DNA of 64,000 nt from Raphanus sativus (GCF_000801105.2 NC_079514.1:32971075-33035074); one strand, 5' to 3'; positions 26,713-38,762 are shown, counted from the stretch's first letter. A program made the numbers and translations. Notes: a model not told the origin generated them from the sequence alone.

Positions 26713-28547
26713 CACAATTCTTTTTGTCAGATCTATTTTGATCATATAGCACCTAGTACAAATACAGAGGCCGAGCAAGAGACCGCATACAATTGATCTT
26801 CGTTAAGGATCCTATTAACCTATACCTGATTCTTAACATCATCAACATGAAGCAAACAACGAGCCCATATCACAAAAAAGCCAAACATAAAATATCCACC
26901 GAATAAGAACAACAACAGAAAGAGAGATTAAGAGAGATCCAAAACCAAGAGATGGAGCAATAAGTTAAAAGATGCAAATGAAAGCTAACTTCATCGGCAA
27001 GAAACCTTAATATGCAGAAACACACAAAAAGACCTAAACAGAAGCAGAATAATGCCATAAATATACACACCAATGTCACTGGTTCAAACAATAGCCAAAC
27101 AGATCCACTGTAATCGATTGCAATACCAATACAAAGACACATCCAACAGCTTCAACAGCAACAACACAAGATTGTATCTATCATTTTTGGCTTCCGATAT
27201 ATTCACTTTAAAGTCTGATTAGATTCGGCTATCTTTGTTTTTGCTTTCATTTCCTCACCTTATGCATGTTCTTATTGCTTTCTGATCTAACTCCGGAAAC
27301 CTCCAAATGTTGGATTGATGTGTAGATCTCTTTGTGTTATCGGTTAATGCTTTGATTTTCTATCTTCTGAGAATAAATACTTGCTCTTGTAGAATGAACA
27401 TGGTGGAGCGAAGTTTCTCGATTGCTAGAATCATCAAGTGATTCAGACCGATTGGTATGGAACATGTAGATTTTAGAGTCTCTTCGCTGTATCTAGATGG
27501 TGCACCAATCAGTGATCGGTTCCAGTCGCTGCGGTTGTACTGTTCCAAGGATTTCGATAATAGATCAAATCATGAAAATGTACTAGCGGTTTTTTCGAAC
27601 TGAGGATCCTGGAGGGTGATGGCTTCCAATGCCTGGAATCACCGGCTAAGATCCATGAGATGTTCTTCCGTGGCGATTCGGAGAAACTGCGTTTCGCTTT
27701 CAACGTCGATTATCCATAAAGCTAGCTGACACGCGGCGGTTGGCCTGATTTTTATCCTAATCTCTTTCCTCTGTTGTGTTTTTCTTTTTGGCTTAAATAT
27801 TGTAACAGGACAGGTTATACATTTTTTCGGACGTCGTTTTTTCTCCAAATCGGAAGCCTTTCTCATCTTAGACACCTCATTGTTTTGTTGGAAAGTAATG
27901 ATCATACTCAGATAAGAAGAAGCCAAGAAACTGCTGAGACCTGATGGGATATAGAGACAACTAATTATATCAAAGGGCCGTTTTGTATAGAAAGGTTTGT
28001 GATTGGGTCACTTACAGGAGTGAGAAGCAGTGGCTATATAGGCTATGCTCTTGGAGATGCAGTACCACAAGTCATTGCTTCATAGACATTTAGTATTTGA
28101 ATGTTTATTCATTACATGGTGGCGTTGTAATGAAGCAAATTTCCAGTGTTTTTTTCTCTTATATATTTAATTCTGATTTATCTATACATATCTATTCATT
28201 GTGCCTCCAAGTTTTCGAGGGTAAAGCCTGTCTCAGTTACACCAAAAGAACCCTGATTCTGTATACGAAAACGAAGCAGAGGAGTGAGGAAAAGCAGAGG
28301 ATCACAACATGTTAAGTTTTCAAGACTACAAAAGTCCAACCAACAGGGAGTTTTTCTGAATTCAGAAATGTCCTTAACACTAAAAAAACAAAAAGAGAAG
28401 CCTTTATAGTTGATGAATGAAAGCGAAGTAAAAACAAATTCATCGCTTCGTTGATTAAAAAAAAGTCAACTAGGCTTGACACAAAGAAGGGCTAAAAGCA
28501 GAGGATTATAACATATCTCAAAAATGAAGGAGCATTTGTACTCTACC
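26713..28547. other. Duplicated non-coding block of the RLP/VAMP72 unit
   Basis: About 26985-27145 has counterparts at 34070-34215 and 49075-49240 (shared words such as AACTTCAT(C)GGCAA and TCGATTGCAATAC). About 27900-28440 matches 23900-24330. 27200-27800 reads like an untranslated leader followed by a possible short exon region, but no family was recognised and no frame is convincing. No intact gene is present. Confidence 0.45.
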
Positions 28548-28705
28548 TGTAAGAAGAGATCTTTCTTATTATTCACTAAGGACATTACATGAGTATTTAT
28601 ATGTACAAGAGAGGAGAGCTAGGTTTAGCTAAATACAGAAGCTTCCTAAAGTGTACAAAAGAGTTAATAAGACAATGAATGGGAGAATATTGAGTATCCT
28701 TAACA
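28548..28705 (-). repeat. Copia 3' LTR
   Basis: 158 bp, TGTAAGAAGAG...CTTAACA in plus orientation. Identical to the LTR at 33229-33386. Adjoins the polypurine tract. Confidence 0.97.
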
Positions 28706-28712
28706 TGCCCCC

Positions 28713-31700
28713 TCAAGATGGAGATGGAGAAACCACTCCAATCTTGTCTCGAAGATAATGAAACTGAGCTCGGTTCAGGGGCTTTGTTAATGCATCAGCA
28801 AGTTGGTCCTTAGTGTTGATGTGAGCAACGCGCAGCATACCACGTTGTATCTGGCCTCTGATGAAGTGATAGTCCAGGGCTACATGCTTCATTCTTGTGT
28901 GGAAGAAAGGGTTTGCACAGAGAAAAGTGGCACCAAGATTGTCACAATAAACGACTGGAGGGGCTGGTAATGTGATGCCGAGTTCTGTAAGTATGTTGCA
29001 GATCCAGCGTATTTCTGCAGAAGCATTGGCAACTGATCTATACTCAGCCTCTGTAGAGGAGCGAGCCACACCAGTTTGCTTTTTAGCCGACCAGGATATT
29101 GGTGTTTTGCCTAAGTAGATGACATATGCGTTGGTGGAAACATAGTCGTCTGAATCACCGGCCCAATCCGCGTCCGAGAAGGCATGTAGCGTGAGAGGAT
29201 TCGAAGCAGAGAAGAAGATGCCATGATCCGTCGTGCCAGCAAGATATCGGAGTACTCTCTTTGCGGCCTGTAGGTGAGCATCGGTTGGTTGATGCATATA
29301 CTGCGAGAGACGATTCACTGCATAGGCTACATCTGGTCGTGTGAAGGCGAGATACTGCAGGCTGCCTACTAGTTGACGATATGCTTTTGGCTCAGCGAGA
29401 GAGTGGCCTGTGTGTAGCATGAGTTTAGGTGTAGACGCCATCGGGGTGCTGACTGGTTTGGCGTCTGTCATGCCGTGACGATGCAAGAGGTCAAGAATGT
29501 ACTTCCGTTGCGAGAGATGTAAACCTTTTTCCGTTCGATGTGCTTCAATACCTAAGAAGTAATTCAAGTCTTCGGGATCCTTCATTGAGAACCGATCTCC
29601 TAGTTGTTTGAGCACAAGAGCTATGAGAGTTTTGCTATTGCCCGTGATTAGGATGTCATCGACATAGACAAGGAGATAAACCACTTCTGATCCACGATGA
29701 AGAACAAACATGGAGGTGTCGGACAGTGAGTTCTTGAACCCGAGGCTTAGAAGAAACGTTGTGAGCTCAACATACCATGCACGTGGGGCTTGTTTAAGGC
29801 CATAGACAGCTTTACGTAGGCGACAAACATGGTCTGGATAATCTTTGTCAATGAAACCCGGAGGCTGTTCCATGTAAACTTCTTCATCCAATGTGCCTTG
29901 TAAGAAAGCATTATTGATATCAAGTTGCTGAATTGGCCAGCCTTTGGAGACAGCAATGTCAAGAATCGTGCGAATCGTTGTAGACTTGATGACAGGGCTG
30001 AAGGTATCAGTATAGTCCCGACCATATTGTTGCGTGTAGCCTTTGGCGACAAGCCTCGATTTGCACCTGCGACGAGTACCACACCGTGAGTATTTGTTTT
30101 TATAAAGCCATCTACAGTCCACCACGTTCTTATTTTGAGGTCGTGGAACAAGATAGAAAGTTTGATTTGCAGCAAAAGCATCAAGTTCCTGAGACATGGA
30201 GCCTCGCCAGATTTTGTCTTTGAGAGCCTGGTTCACTGTTTGTGGTTCAGGAGGAAAAAGGGTAGAGGAGGCTGAGAGGTTAAGTTTGGTTTTGGGTTTT
30301 TGGATATTGTTTTTACGGCGGGTAGTCATTGGATGGTGGTTTGCAGGTTGTGGTTGTGGGTTCTCAACGGGTGGTGGTATAGGAGCGGGCTCTGTTTGCG
30401 GTGGAGAAGGGTTGTCGGAAGGTACGGGGGAGACAATCGGCGAGATCTGAGTTGGAGAAGAAGAGGGAGGTTGGGTTTGAACATTGTTTGGGTTTGTATG
30501 GGCCAGGTTAGATGGGCCTGAGTTGGGTGAATTGATTTGGGCCGGTAAGGTGGTGGATGGGCCTGGAGAAGAAGAGATTGGGTCAGAGGGACTTACCTGT
30601 GTATCGTCAATGGTGTCGTTAGTTTCGTCTTGCGACTGTCGCGGTGAAAGATCCGGAGCCGGGAATCCTTGAGCAACCGGAGGTGATCTGTGGAGTGGCG
30701 GGTTGAAGGGAACAAAGGAAACAGGTGGTTGATTGGAAGTAGAAGCTGGAGAGCTCGTGCCATTTGTAGGCGGAGAAGACGAGCCATGGGAAGGCAATTG
30801 AGTGAAGGGGAAGATGTTCTCATCAAACTGCACATGGCGAGAGACATAAATTCGGCCAGTATCACGTTGAAGACAGAGATAGGCGCTCTGGCTGAGAGAG
30901 TGGCCAAGAAAAACGCAGGGAGTTGACCGGTTCTCAAGTTTGTGATTGGCGTACGGTTTGAGCCAGAGGAAGCACCTACAGCCGAAGATGCGGAGCTTGG
31001 AGTAGTTTGGCGTCTTGTTAAATAGCTTCTGAAACGGTGAGATCATCTGTGTAACCGGAGACGGCATCCGATTGATGAGGTAGACCGCGGTGTTGACAGC
31101 ATAGGTCCAGTAACGTTTGGACATTCCGGCACGGGACAGTAAGGTGAGAGCAGTCTCCACGATGTGTCTATGTTTCCGCTCGGAAATGCCGTTATGTTCT
31201 GGAGTATGAGGTGGTGAAGTGAGATGTTCTATGCCGTTCTGAGACAAGTACGACCGCAGTGCGATGAACTCACCTCCGTTGTCAGAGTAGAGTGTGCCAA
31301 TCCGAGTTTGGAAGTGATTCTCAACAAGCTCCTTGTACGCCATAAAGGTATCTTTAACTTGAGACTTTGTTTTTAGTGGGTATAACCAAGTATAACGGGT
31401 ATGATGGTCAACTAGGATAAGATAGTATTTGTAATTGTCAATAGAGAGAATGGGGGAGGTCCAGACGTCTGAGAAAACGTATTGAAGGGGACGATGGGAG
31501 GTAATAGTGTTTGTGGAGAAAGGCAATTTGTGGCTTTTATTAATGGAACAATCAGAACATAAAGTAGACTTGGATAAAGAACTAGAATAAGGAATAGAAG
31601 AAGTTGAAACAATAGTTTTCAGAACATCAAGAGAAGGGTGACCAAGGCGTAAGTGCCATTGATCAAGTGACGGTTTTGAAGGTGAAGCAGCAAAGAAGGA

Positions 31701-33080
31701 GTTGATAGTTGATGAAGAAACCGGCCACTCATACAGATCACCTTTGGTCTTGCCTTGGAGCAATGGGATTCCCGAGTAAAGATCTTTCACCTGAAAGTGC
31801 GCAGGAAAAAATTCAACAGACACTTTGTTAGTATTACAAAGGCGATACACGGAGATAAGGTTTTTATGAATGTGAGGAACACAAAGAACATTATTCAAAG
31901 ACAGAGGTCGGTTTAAGGCAGGAAAAGACAGTGAACCAGTATGTGTAATAGACAAACCAGAGCCATCCCCAATGAGGACAGAGTCATCGCCATGATAAGG
32001 CTGGTGAAGAGCTAGGTTGTGGAGGTCGCTTGTCATGTGATGGGTAGCGCCACTGTCCATTAGCCAGGCCGCTTCAGAAGGGGAAGAGACTGCTATGTTT
32101 GCACGCGGCTGCCAAGGAGGATAGGTCGGCTGTGCGTATGTGTGGCTGTTGTTGCGACCTCCAAGTTGTGGACATCTCTTTGCACTGTGACCTTGGATCC
32201 CACACAATTGGCATCGCCCTTGATAACCTCCTTGATAGCTTCCTTGGTTTCCTCCTTGATAGCCTCCTTGGTTTCCTCCTTGATAGCCTCTAGGTTGCTT
32301 GTCTTTGTTTTGAGCAAACTTTGAATTCTGGGAGTTCTTGTTCCAGGTTTGCTGTTGGCGCTGGGGATATTGTTGACGCCCTTGAGGTTGATGAGAAGCT
32401 GCATTGGCAGTGATAGGGAGTACAGCATTGGTGGAGCCGAGAGCAATGAGTTTGGCCTCTCGATTCAGTAGCTTCTCGTGGACTTCTGTGAGCGATGGCG
32501 TCATGTCTCGTCCTTCAAGTTGGTCTGAGATGGATTTGTAATCCTCAGGAAGACCTCCAAGGATGAACTCCAGCTGGTCTTCTCGATCTATGGGTTTGCC
32601 TAACAAGGCAAGTTGATCAAACCTTGTTATGAATCCTTGCACATATTCATCAATGGTTTTGGAGCCTTTAGTCCATTGCTTTAGTTGCAGTTTGACTTGT
32701 TGAATATGACCTCGGCTTGGTTTGTTATAGGTTGCTGCAAGGATATTCCAGACATCAGAGGACGTCTTTGACATTGAGACGAGAGGCTGCACAGTGTCGG
32801 TCAGAGATCCGATGAGGCCACTGAAGATCAATCGATCTTGTCTTTTCCACTTGGTGTAGTCTGGATTTGCAGAGGACACACCAGCAACGACCACGGTGGG
32901 AGTTGGTGGTAAGACAGTTGAGTCAATGAAGCTGGCTAGATCATAGCCATCTAGGAGAGCCCAAACTTGTAAACTCCACATCATGTAGTTGCTGGAGGAG
33001 AGTTTGATGATGTTATTCATGTTGATGTTAAGAAGCGTGGGTATGGTGGGATCAACAATCTCGGCTGTTCTTGCAGACAT
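28713..33080 (-). CDS. Copia gag-pol polyprotein
   Basis: The 1455-aa polyprotein starts at ATG 33080; the frame is open upstream into the LTR, but this Met opens the conserved gag region. Domains in order: gag/UBN2 (about 25-215); a YQGG-rich repeat (about 266-288); CCHC zinc knuckle C290-C303 (C-x2-C-x4-H-x4-C); aspartic protease DSGA at 342; integrase zinc region (HLRLGH to CSDC, about 476-511); DDE core D538, D600 and about E634; RT with KSRLVAKGYTQ, the catalytic YVDD at 1139-1142 and LITGN; RNase H with DADW D1303, E1344 and D1380; and the terminal KDQLADALTKPL motif. No stop or frameshift was seen, so the element could be autonomous. The lineage looks like Ale or a related short-LTR group (inference). 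Confidence 0.96.
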   Translation of the reverse strand: MSARTAEIVDPTIPTLLNINMNNIIKLSSSNYMMWSLQVWALLDGYDLASFIDSTVLPPTPTVVVAGVSSANPDYTKWKRQDRLIFSGLIGSLTDTVQPLVSMSKTSSDVWNILAATYNKPSRGHIQQVKLQLKQWTKGSKTIDEYVQGFITRFDQLALLGKPIDREDQLEFILGGLPEDYKSISDQLEGRDMTPSLTEVHEKLLNREAKLIALGSTNAVLPITANAASHQPQGRQQYPQRQQQTWNKNSQNSKFAQNKDKQPRGYQGGNQGGYQGGNQGSYQGGYQGRCQLCGIQGHSAKRCPQLGGRNNSHTYAQPTYPPWQPRANIAVSSPSEAAWLMDSGATHHMTSDLHNLALHQPYHGDDSVLIGDGSGLSITHTGSLSFPALNRPLSLNNVLCVPHIHKNLISVYRLCNTNKVSVEFFPAHFQVKDLYSGIPLLQGKTKGDLYEWPVSSSTINSFFAASPSKPSLDQWHLRLGHPSLDVLKTIVSTSSIPYSSSLSKSTLCSDCSINKSHKLPFSTNTITSHRPLQYVFSDVWTSPILSIDNYKYYLILVDHHTRYTWLYPLKTKSQVKDTFMAYKELVENHFQTRIGTLYSDNGGEFIALRSYLSQNGIEHLTSPPHTPEHNGISERKHRHIVETALTLLSRAGMSKRYWTYAVNTAVYLINRMPSPVTQMISPFQKLFNKTPNYSKLRIFGCRCFLWLKPYANHKLENRSTPCVFLGHSLSQSAYLCLQRDTGRIYVSRHVQFDENIFPFTQLPSHGSSSPPTNGTSSPASTSNQPPVSFVPFNPPLHRSPPVAQGFPAPDLSPRQSQDETNDTIDDTQVSPSDPISSSPGPSTTLPAQINSPNSGPSNLAHTNPNNVQTQPPSSSPTQISPIVSPVPSDNPSPPQTEPAPIPPPVENPQPQPANHHPMTTRRKNNIQKPKTKLNLSASSTLFPPEPQTVNQALKDKIWRGSMSQELDAFAANQTFYLVPRPQNKNVVDCRWLYKNKYSRCGTRRRCKSRLVAKGYTQQYGRDYTDTFSPVIKSTTIRTILDIAVSKGWPIQQLDINNAFLQGTLDEEVYMEQPPGFIDKDYPDHVCRLRKAVYGLKQAPRAWYVELTTFLLSLGFKNSLSDTSMFVLHRGSEVVYLLVYVDDILITGNSKTLIALVLKQLGDRFSMKDPEDLNYFLGIEAHRTEKGLHLSQRKYILDLLHRHGMTDAKPVSTPMASTPKLMLHTGHSLAEPKAYRQLVGSLQYLAFTRPDVAYAVNRLSQYMHQPTDAHLQAAKRVLRYLAGTTDHGIFFSASNPLTLHAFSDADWAGDSDDYVSTNAYVIYLGKTPISWSAKKQTGVARSSTEAEYRSVANASAEIRWICNILTELGITLPAPPVVYCDNLGATFLCANPFFHTRMKHVALDYHFIRGQIQRGMLRVAHINTKDQLADALTKPLNRAQFHYLRDKIGVVSPSPS

Positions 33081-33228
33081 GATGTCTGTGTTTTTGAGAG
33101 GAGAAGATGAGATGTACGAAGAAAAAAAAAGAAGAAGGAGGGGAGAGTCGGCGCTAAGAAGCGAGTAGAGCCGAGAAGAGATGAGAAAGAAACAGGTTTT
33201 TAGGGTATCGATGTGGGCTCTGATACCA

Positions 33229-33386
33229 TGTAAGAAGAGATCTTTCTTATTATTCACTAAGGACATTACATGAGTATTTATATGTACAAGAGAGGAGAGC
33301 TAGGTTTAGCTAAATACAGAAGCTTCCTAAAGTGTACAAAAGAGTTAATAAGACAATGAATGGGAGAATATTGAGTATCCTTAACA
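33229..33386 (-). repeat. Copia 5' LTR
   Basis: 158 bp, identical to 28548-28705. Followed on the minus strand by the tRNA-Met PBS (33228 downward). Confidence 0.97.
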
Positions 33387-34000
33387 CTACCACTCTTGCA
33401 CTCTCTATCGACAATCTGGAAGGAAGTATTCCTATCAAGTTCAATGCTGGTGCATCGCTTCAGACATTTGAAGTTGGATATAACCGGCTAAACCGAGAAG
33501 CTTCCAAGGCCTCTTGTAAAGTACTGCTCTGTAGACTGTAGTGTTTCTTAATCCTTGGAAACAGCAAAATCAATGACACAGTTCCTTTCGGCTCTACCAA
33601 ATTTGCAACTTTCTATCTTTCATTCAAACAAATTTTAGGTCCTTTTATCTCCTCGTCATCAAGGTCCTTTGGGTTTCCCTGAGCCATGAGAATACTTGAG
33701 ATATCTGACAATAGATTTACTGAAAACCTATCACCAAACTACTTTTTTGGATTGGAAGCATTATCAATTACAAATGAATGAAGATGGTGGTATACAAAAC
33801 GATTGGTTGGTTACGAGATGATTTCCCACACCGGCAGACGACCAACTCCATGATGAAATACAACAAAGGAAAACATATTGCATGGCAACCTAATCTTCCT
33901 TTGAAGAGAATGCATGGCACTGTGGTCTTCCTCTATAAGAAAGTGTCTTTGAGACTTAACACACCCATCAACAACACTATATGCAAGCAAGAAATAGAAA
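33387..34000 (+). pseudogene. RLP relic split by the copia element
   Basis: Decayed RLP pieces in normal order: LSI and LEGSIP with KFNAGASLQTFEVGYNRLN (33400-33500), FPFGSTKFATF-like, SNKF-like and QGPLGFP-like (33580-33690), DNRFTENLSPNYFF (about 33705-33750), MNEDGGI-like (33772), and a C-terminal cap trace (MHGTVVFL, about 33912, matching LCGLPL). Many indels break it. Its 5' continuation was displaced by the copia insertion at 28547/33387. Confidence 0.75.
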
Positions 34001-34069
34001 GTATGCAGTAGCAATTTAATAAATATATAAAATGAAAAATCTATTCCGACATCCATCAATAGTACAAAC

Positions 34070-34985
34070 AAACGAAAATTAACTTCTTTGGCAAGAAACC
34101 TTAAAATGCAGAAACACGCAAAAAGACTTTCACAGAAACAGAACAAATGCCATACATATACAAAAACTAGTGTCATTAATAGGTCAAATGTAATCGATTT
34201 CAAAACGAACAGAAAGAAACATCTTATGTCTACGAAATTAGTTTGCCTTTGGAAACTTATTGTTACGCGAATCCAAAGCTTTATGTTTTACTCCAAATCG
34301 AAAGCTTTCCGCATCTTAGAGACTCTCATTATATTGTACGATATGACTCAGTATCTTATTGTATTTCTGGCTCATAAGTACACAGACTACAAAACCTCCA
34401 GAAATCTCAGTAAACATCAAAGGAGAAAGAAGAATCACAGAGATGTAACTCGGCTAATTCACACATTTCTCCACACGACACCACACATACCAAATGAAGA
34501 TTCTTGTTCCCTTAGTGTGTGCTACGTGTAAGGTCTTCTGTTAGCCAAAACATAACGTGACCGCTTTGTTTATGACCAGGTCTGCGATTTGACACTCCAC
34601 TAACATTATTGCCATGTCTTTATGCTAAACTGATTTATGTAGTTTTGAACTTGTGTTAGAAATTTCAAACTGATGTCTTTCCAATCCAAGTTTTTACTTT
34701 GTATTTTTCTGTTAAACTATTCCTATCCACAGTTATACGCTATAAAAATCAACCAACTTGGATTTCATTTCAGGATTGAGTGGCAATTAGCCACTTAACC
34801 ATACTGCACCTCAAGCCAAAATAGAAAGAATTCAACTTAGCTCTATCTTCTTTCTAAGTCAAGTTGTATGGGTGACATAGCTCCAGTTGAAACCTACATA
34901 TCTTTATTTATACCACCGATCTTCTCTCTCACTTTTCTTACACCAAAATACTTCTTCCTCAATAATTTTCATAAAGACCTAGACC
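34070..34985 (+). promoter_or_regulatory. RLP 5' flanking block (unit of pseudogene 2)
   Basis: This non-coding block is conserved upstream of the intact RLP (49060-49865) and at the orphan site (55040-55840). Shared landmarks include the AAGAAGAATCACAGAGATGTA word, TTCAGGATTGAGTGGCAATT (about 34770), and a TATTTATACCAC TATA region (34905-34912), 74 bp before the ATG. It is inferred to be the RLP promoter and leader. Confidence 0.6.
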
Positions 34986-37907
34986 ATGTTTGAATCCCGT
35001 TTGCGTTTGCATTTCCTCTCTCTAATCTTGCTCTGTTGTGTCTCCCCTTCAAGTTTCTACCTTTCACATACGATAGTACGAGTTATGTTGCTTGTCATCC
35101 CAATCAGACTCAAGCTCTCACTGAGTTCATGAAGGAGTTTGATAGCAGCCAGTGCAACCTCAGCGATCCCTCTAATGGAGTCTGGTGCGATAAATCGACC
35201 ACTGCTGTCACAATGCTACGACTCACTGCCTGCCTCAGTGGAACGCTAAATCCCAATAGTAGCCTCTTCAGATTACATCATCTTCGTCACCTTGTCCTCT
35301 ATCAAAATAACTTCATCTCCTCTTCCCTTCCTTGGGAATTTGGCAATCTCAGCAGGTTATAGGTCTTATATCTTGCCAATAATCGCTTTGTAGGCCAAGT
35401 TACTTCCTCATTTAATAACCTAAGCCTTCTCTCCTACTTAGTCATATCCCTAAACGAGCTCACTGGTAGTTTCCCACTCTTACGGAATCTATCAAAGCTC
35501 TCAGATTTAGACCTTTCTTATAATTATTTCTCTGGAACTCTGAATCCCAACAGCACTAGCCTGTTTGAGTTGCGCCACCTCAGTTACCTTGATCTAGGTT
35601 ACAACAACTTCAGTTCATCACTCCCTTCTGAGTTTGGAAATCTCAACAGGTTGGAGTTCTTAAATCTTTCCAATAATAGTTTTTTTGGTCAAATTCCTTC
35701 CTCATTTAATAGCCTAAGCCTTCTTTCCCTTTTATCCCTTTCCCGAAACGAGCTCACTGGTAGTTTCCCACTTGTAAGGAATCTAACGAAGCTTTCTTTT
35801 TTAAGCCTCTCTCATAATCATTTCTCTGGAACTCTGAACCCAACAGTACTACCCTGTTTGAGTTGCACCACCTTCGTTACCTTTATCTAAATGAAAAAAA
35901 CTTCAGTTCATCAATCCCATCTGAAATTGGAAACCTCAACAACTAGAGGTATTGGCTCTTTCCTCCAATGACTTTTTCGGGAAAGTTCCTCCCACAATTA
36001 GTAACCTAACCTTGTTAACCGGATTGTACCTTGACCAGAACCAGCTCACTGGTAGTTTCCCACTGGTACAAAATCTAACCATGCTCTCTGTTCTTAGTCT
36101 TTATGACAATCGCTTCTCTGGAACCATTCCGACTTCTCTCATTACTATGACGTTCTTATCGATTCTCGATCTGAGCAGCAACAATTTCATCTGTTCTATT
36201 GGATATCCAAACTCATCTACCCCATCTAGGCTCGAAAAATTGTACCTTGGGAAAAACCATTTGGAAAAATCATAGAGCCTATCTCAAAGCTCATCAACCT
36301 CAAGTTTCTTGAACTTTTTTTCCTTAACACAAGTTACCCGATTAATGTAAGCCTCTTTTCCTCCCTGAAAGATTTGGTGGACCTAGACCTTTCCGGCAAT
36401 AGTATATCTCCGGAAAGTTTAGGTTCAAAGTCAGACATTCCAACAAACTTGGAGAGTTTGATGTTACAAGGCTGCGGCATCACTGAGTTCCCAAATCTGT
36501 TAAAGATGCTTGGGAAGTTGGAGTATATAGACATTTCGAGAAATAGTATCAAAGGGAAAGTGCCCGAGTGGTTATGGAAGTTTCCTCGTCTAAACATAGT
36601 GTTTTTAACAAATAATTTGTTTAATGGCTTGGAAGGTCCAGTGGAAGTTTTGGTAAATTCATCGGTGGAGAATTTATTTATGGAGCAAAACTATTTTGAA
36701 AGAGCAATTCCTATTCTACCACTCTCTATCAACGTCTTCGCTGCATCATCCAGTAGATTCACAGGGAGCATACCTCTTTCAGTCTGCAATTATAGGTCTC
36801 TCACGGAGTTGTGGATACCTTACAACAACCTCACGGGTCCAATTCCTCAATGCCTGAGTAACTTGACGGTTTTGAATCTCCAGAAGAACAAATTGGAAGG
36901 AAGTATTCCTGACGCATTTTATGCCGATGCTTCTCTAAGGACACTTGACGTTGGACATAATCTACTTACTGGGAAACTTCCAAGATCTCTTCAAAATTGC
37001 TTCTCTCTCGAGTTTCTAGTTGTTGACCACAACCGAATCAAAGACCATTTTCCTTTCTCACTCAACGCTTTACCGAATTTGCAAATCCTTATCCTGAGTT
37101 CAAACGAATTCTACGGCTCTATCTCTCCTCCTGATTAAGGTCCTGTTTCCAGAGCTGCGCATATTTGAGATATCTGATAATAAGTTCACTGGAATCTTAC
37201 CACCAAGGTATTTTGTCAATTGGAAAGCATCGTCAGTTACCATGAATGAAGATGGTGGTCTATATATGGTACACGAGGATAGTAGACATATCAATACAGA
37301 TTATATAGATTTGCGATACAAAGGTATCTCAATGGAGCAAGGGAGGGTCCTTACTTCCTTCGCCACCATTGATTTTTCTGGGAATAGAATCGAAGGGCAG
37401 ATCCCTGAATCAATTGGTCTTTTGAAAGCACTTATTGCACTCAACTTCTCAAAGAATGCCTTCACAGGCCATATTCCTTTGTCTTTATCCAATCTGGAAA
37501 AGCTCGAGTCACTAGACCTATCAAGCAACCAACTCTCAGGGACTATTCCTAATGGAATTGGGAGCCTCTCGTTTTTAGCGTACATAAATGTGTCTTACAA
37601 CCAACTCCAAGGTGAAATACCACAAGGAACACAGATCACTGGGCAACCTAAATCTTCATTTGAAGGGAATTCAGGGCTTTGTGGTCTTCCTTTCCAGGAA
37701 ACTTGCTTTGGGATTATTACACCTCCAACACAACAACTTTCGGAAGAAGATGAAGAAGAAGAGGAACAAGTGCTGAACTGGAAAGCTGTAATTATTGGGT
37801 ATGGACCTGGAGTGTTGCTTGGACTGGCAATAGCGCACATCATTGCTTCATACAAACCTCAGTGGCTTGTCAAGATAGTTGGTCCCAATATGCGCAGAAG
37901 CGGTTAG
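34986..37907 (+). pseudogene. LRR receptor-like protein pseudogene 2 (nearly full length)
   Basis: It starts with ATG ([20 protein letters not shown]), matching the signal peptide of the intact RLP, and ends with MRRSG at 37907. A frameshift follows the signal peptide near 35050-35070. Further breaks include TAG at about 35360 (LSRL-stop), shifts near 35860-35950 and 36270, and TAA near 37136 (SISPPD-stop). Between them the LRRs, island region, C-terminal cap, acidic run, transmembrane helix and basic tail are readable and closely match 49866-52523. The full domain layout with many breaks indicates a gene that died after duplication. Confidence 0.92.
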
Positions 37908-38762
37908 TATTGTTTCAGTTTGAGTGTAATCCTTGAATGTATGTCTGGTAGTTAAATGCTCATGTATGCAAGCATTTCTTTATGTTTGTTTATCTGTTTT
38001 ATTATATTTCTCCTTTTATAATGTTCCGAAGTCTCTTCTATATTTCTCCTTTTATAGTTGTTGACCACAGCATAATCAAATACAAGTTTCTTCTTTTGGC
38101 TCAAGGCTATACAAAATTTCCAAGTCCTTATCCTCAGTTCAGACAAATCTATGGCCTGGAAGATAACTGGTGCGACCGCATAAACCGTTATTTAGGATTG
38201 TTTCAATTATAGCATTTCCTTGTGTTTTTTTTTTGTGTGTGTATCGTTAGAATTGCTGCTGTCTGACTTTGATCTTTCGTTGTTTGTCAACAAGTTGTAT
38301 TAAAGCATTATCTTATGTTTGTTGTATCTTAATCAAATAATTTGCCTAATTTTTTCTTCTATCAAATAAAGTACACTGGATTTTATATTTTTATATCACC
38401 ATGAGCACAAAGATCTAATCGAATGTTTATTCCTTAGCGAGTAAATTAAGGACACTTGAAGGAAACAGCAGAATCCCAACATTAGATTCAAGATTACAAA
38501 AACCATGTCATCACCATGAGCACAAAGTCCTAGCCAATATATAGCAAACCCAACAGCTTAAATCTCTTTCCAAACATTCACAATCCAAAGGATTTTTTTT
38601 TACCAAAAAAAAATAGCCATCATATTGCTTTTCCCTAACAAACTTAAAAGTAAACTATAAAAGACACTGCGAAAAAGAGATCAAAATAGAAGGGCAAATA
38701 CCGGGAGGAGTTAGGTTAGCATAACAATAAGGGGCTTATAATATCTCAAACTGTTCTTCTTT
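37908..38762. other. Spacer with small RLP relic and duplicated VAMP72 3' flank
   Basis: 38055-38180 is a decayed RLP piece (VVDHSIIKYK, LLAQGYTKFP-like, FRQIYG) matching the relic at about 24640-24720. From about 38385 the sequence matches 25300-25880 except for the Stowaway MITE, showing both are copies of one ancestral RLP/VAMP72 intergenic region. No gene is present. Confidence 0.6.

Larger units (their letters stand above)
28548..33386 (-). mobile_element. Complete Ty1/copia LTR retrotransposon
   Basis: The 4839-bp element has 158-bp LTRs at 28548-28705 and 33229-33386 that are identical base for base, flanked by a perfect 5-bp duplication CTACC (28543-28547 and 33387-33391). On the minus strand the right LTR is followed by the PBS TGGTATCAGAGCCC, complementary to initiator tRNA-Met, and the left LTR is preceded by the polypurine tract CTTGAGGGGGCA. 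One uninterrupted polyprotein frame lies between. Integrase before RT defines copia. Zero LTR divergence means a very recent insertion. It sits inside an RLP relic at the codons for ILPLSI. Confidence 0.97.

Noticed and set aside
27360..27926. Overlapping minus-strand open frames suggesting a small gene
   Set aside because: No recognisable family in either strand, multiple overlapping frames, and no splice-consistent model.
30196..32446. Several plus-strand and alternate-frame open frames in the copia element
   Set aside because: They are antisense or shifted shadows of the polyprotein and show no domain of their own.
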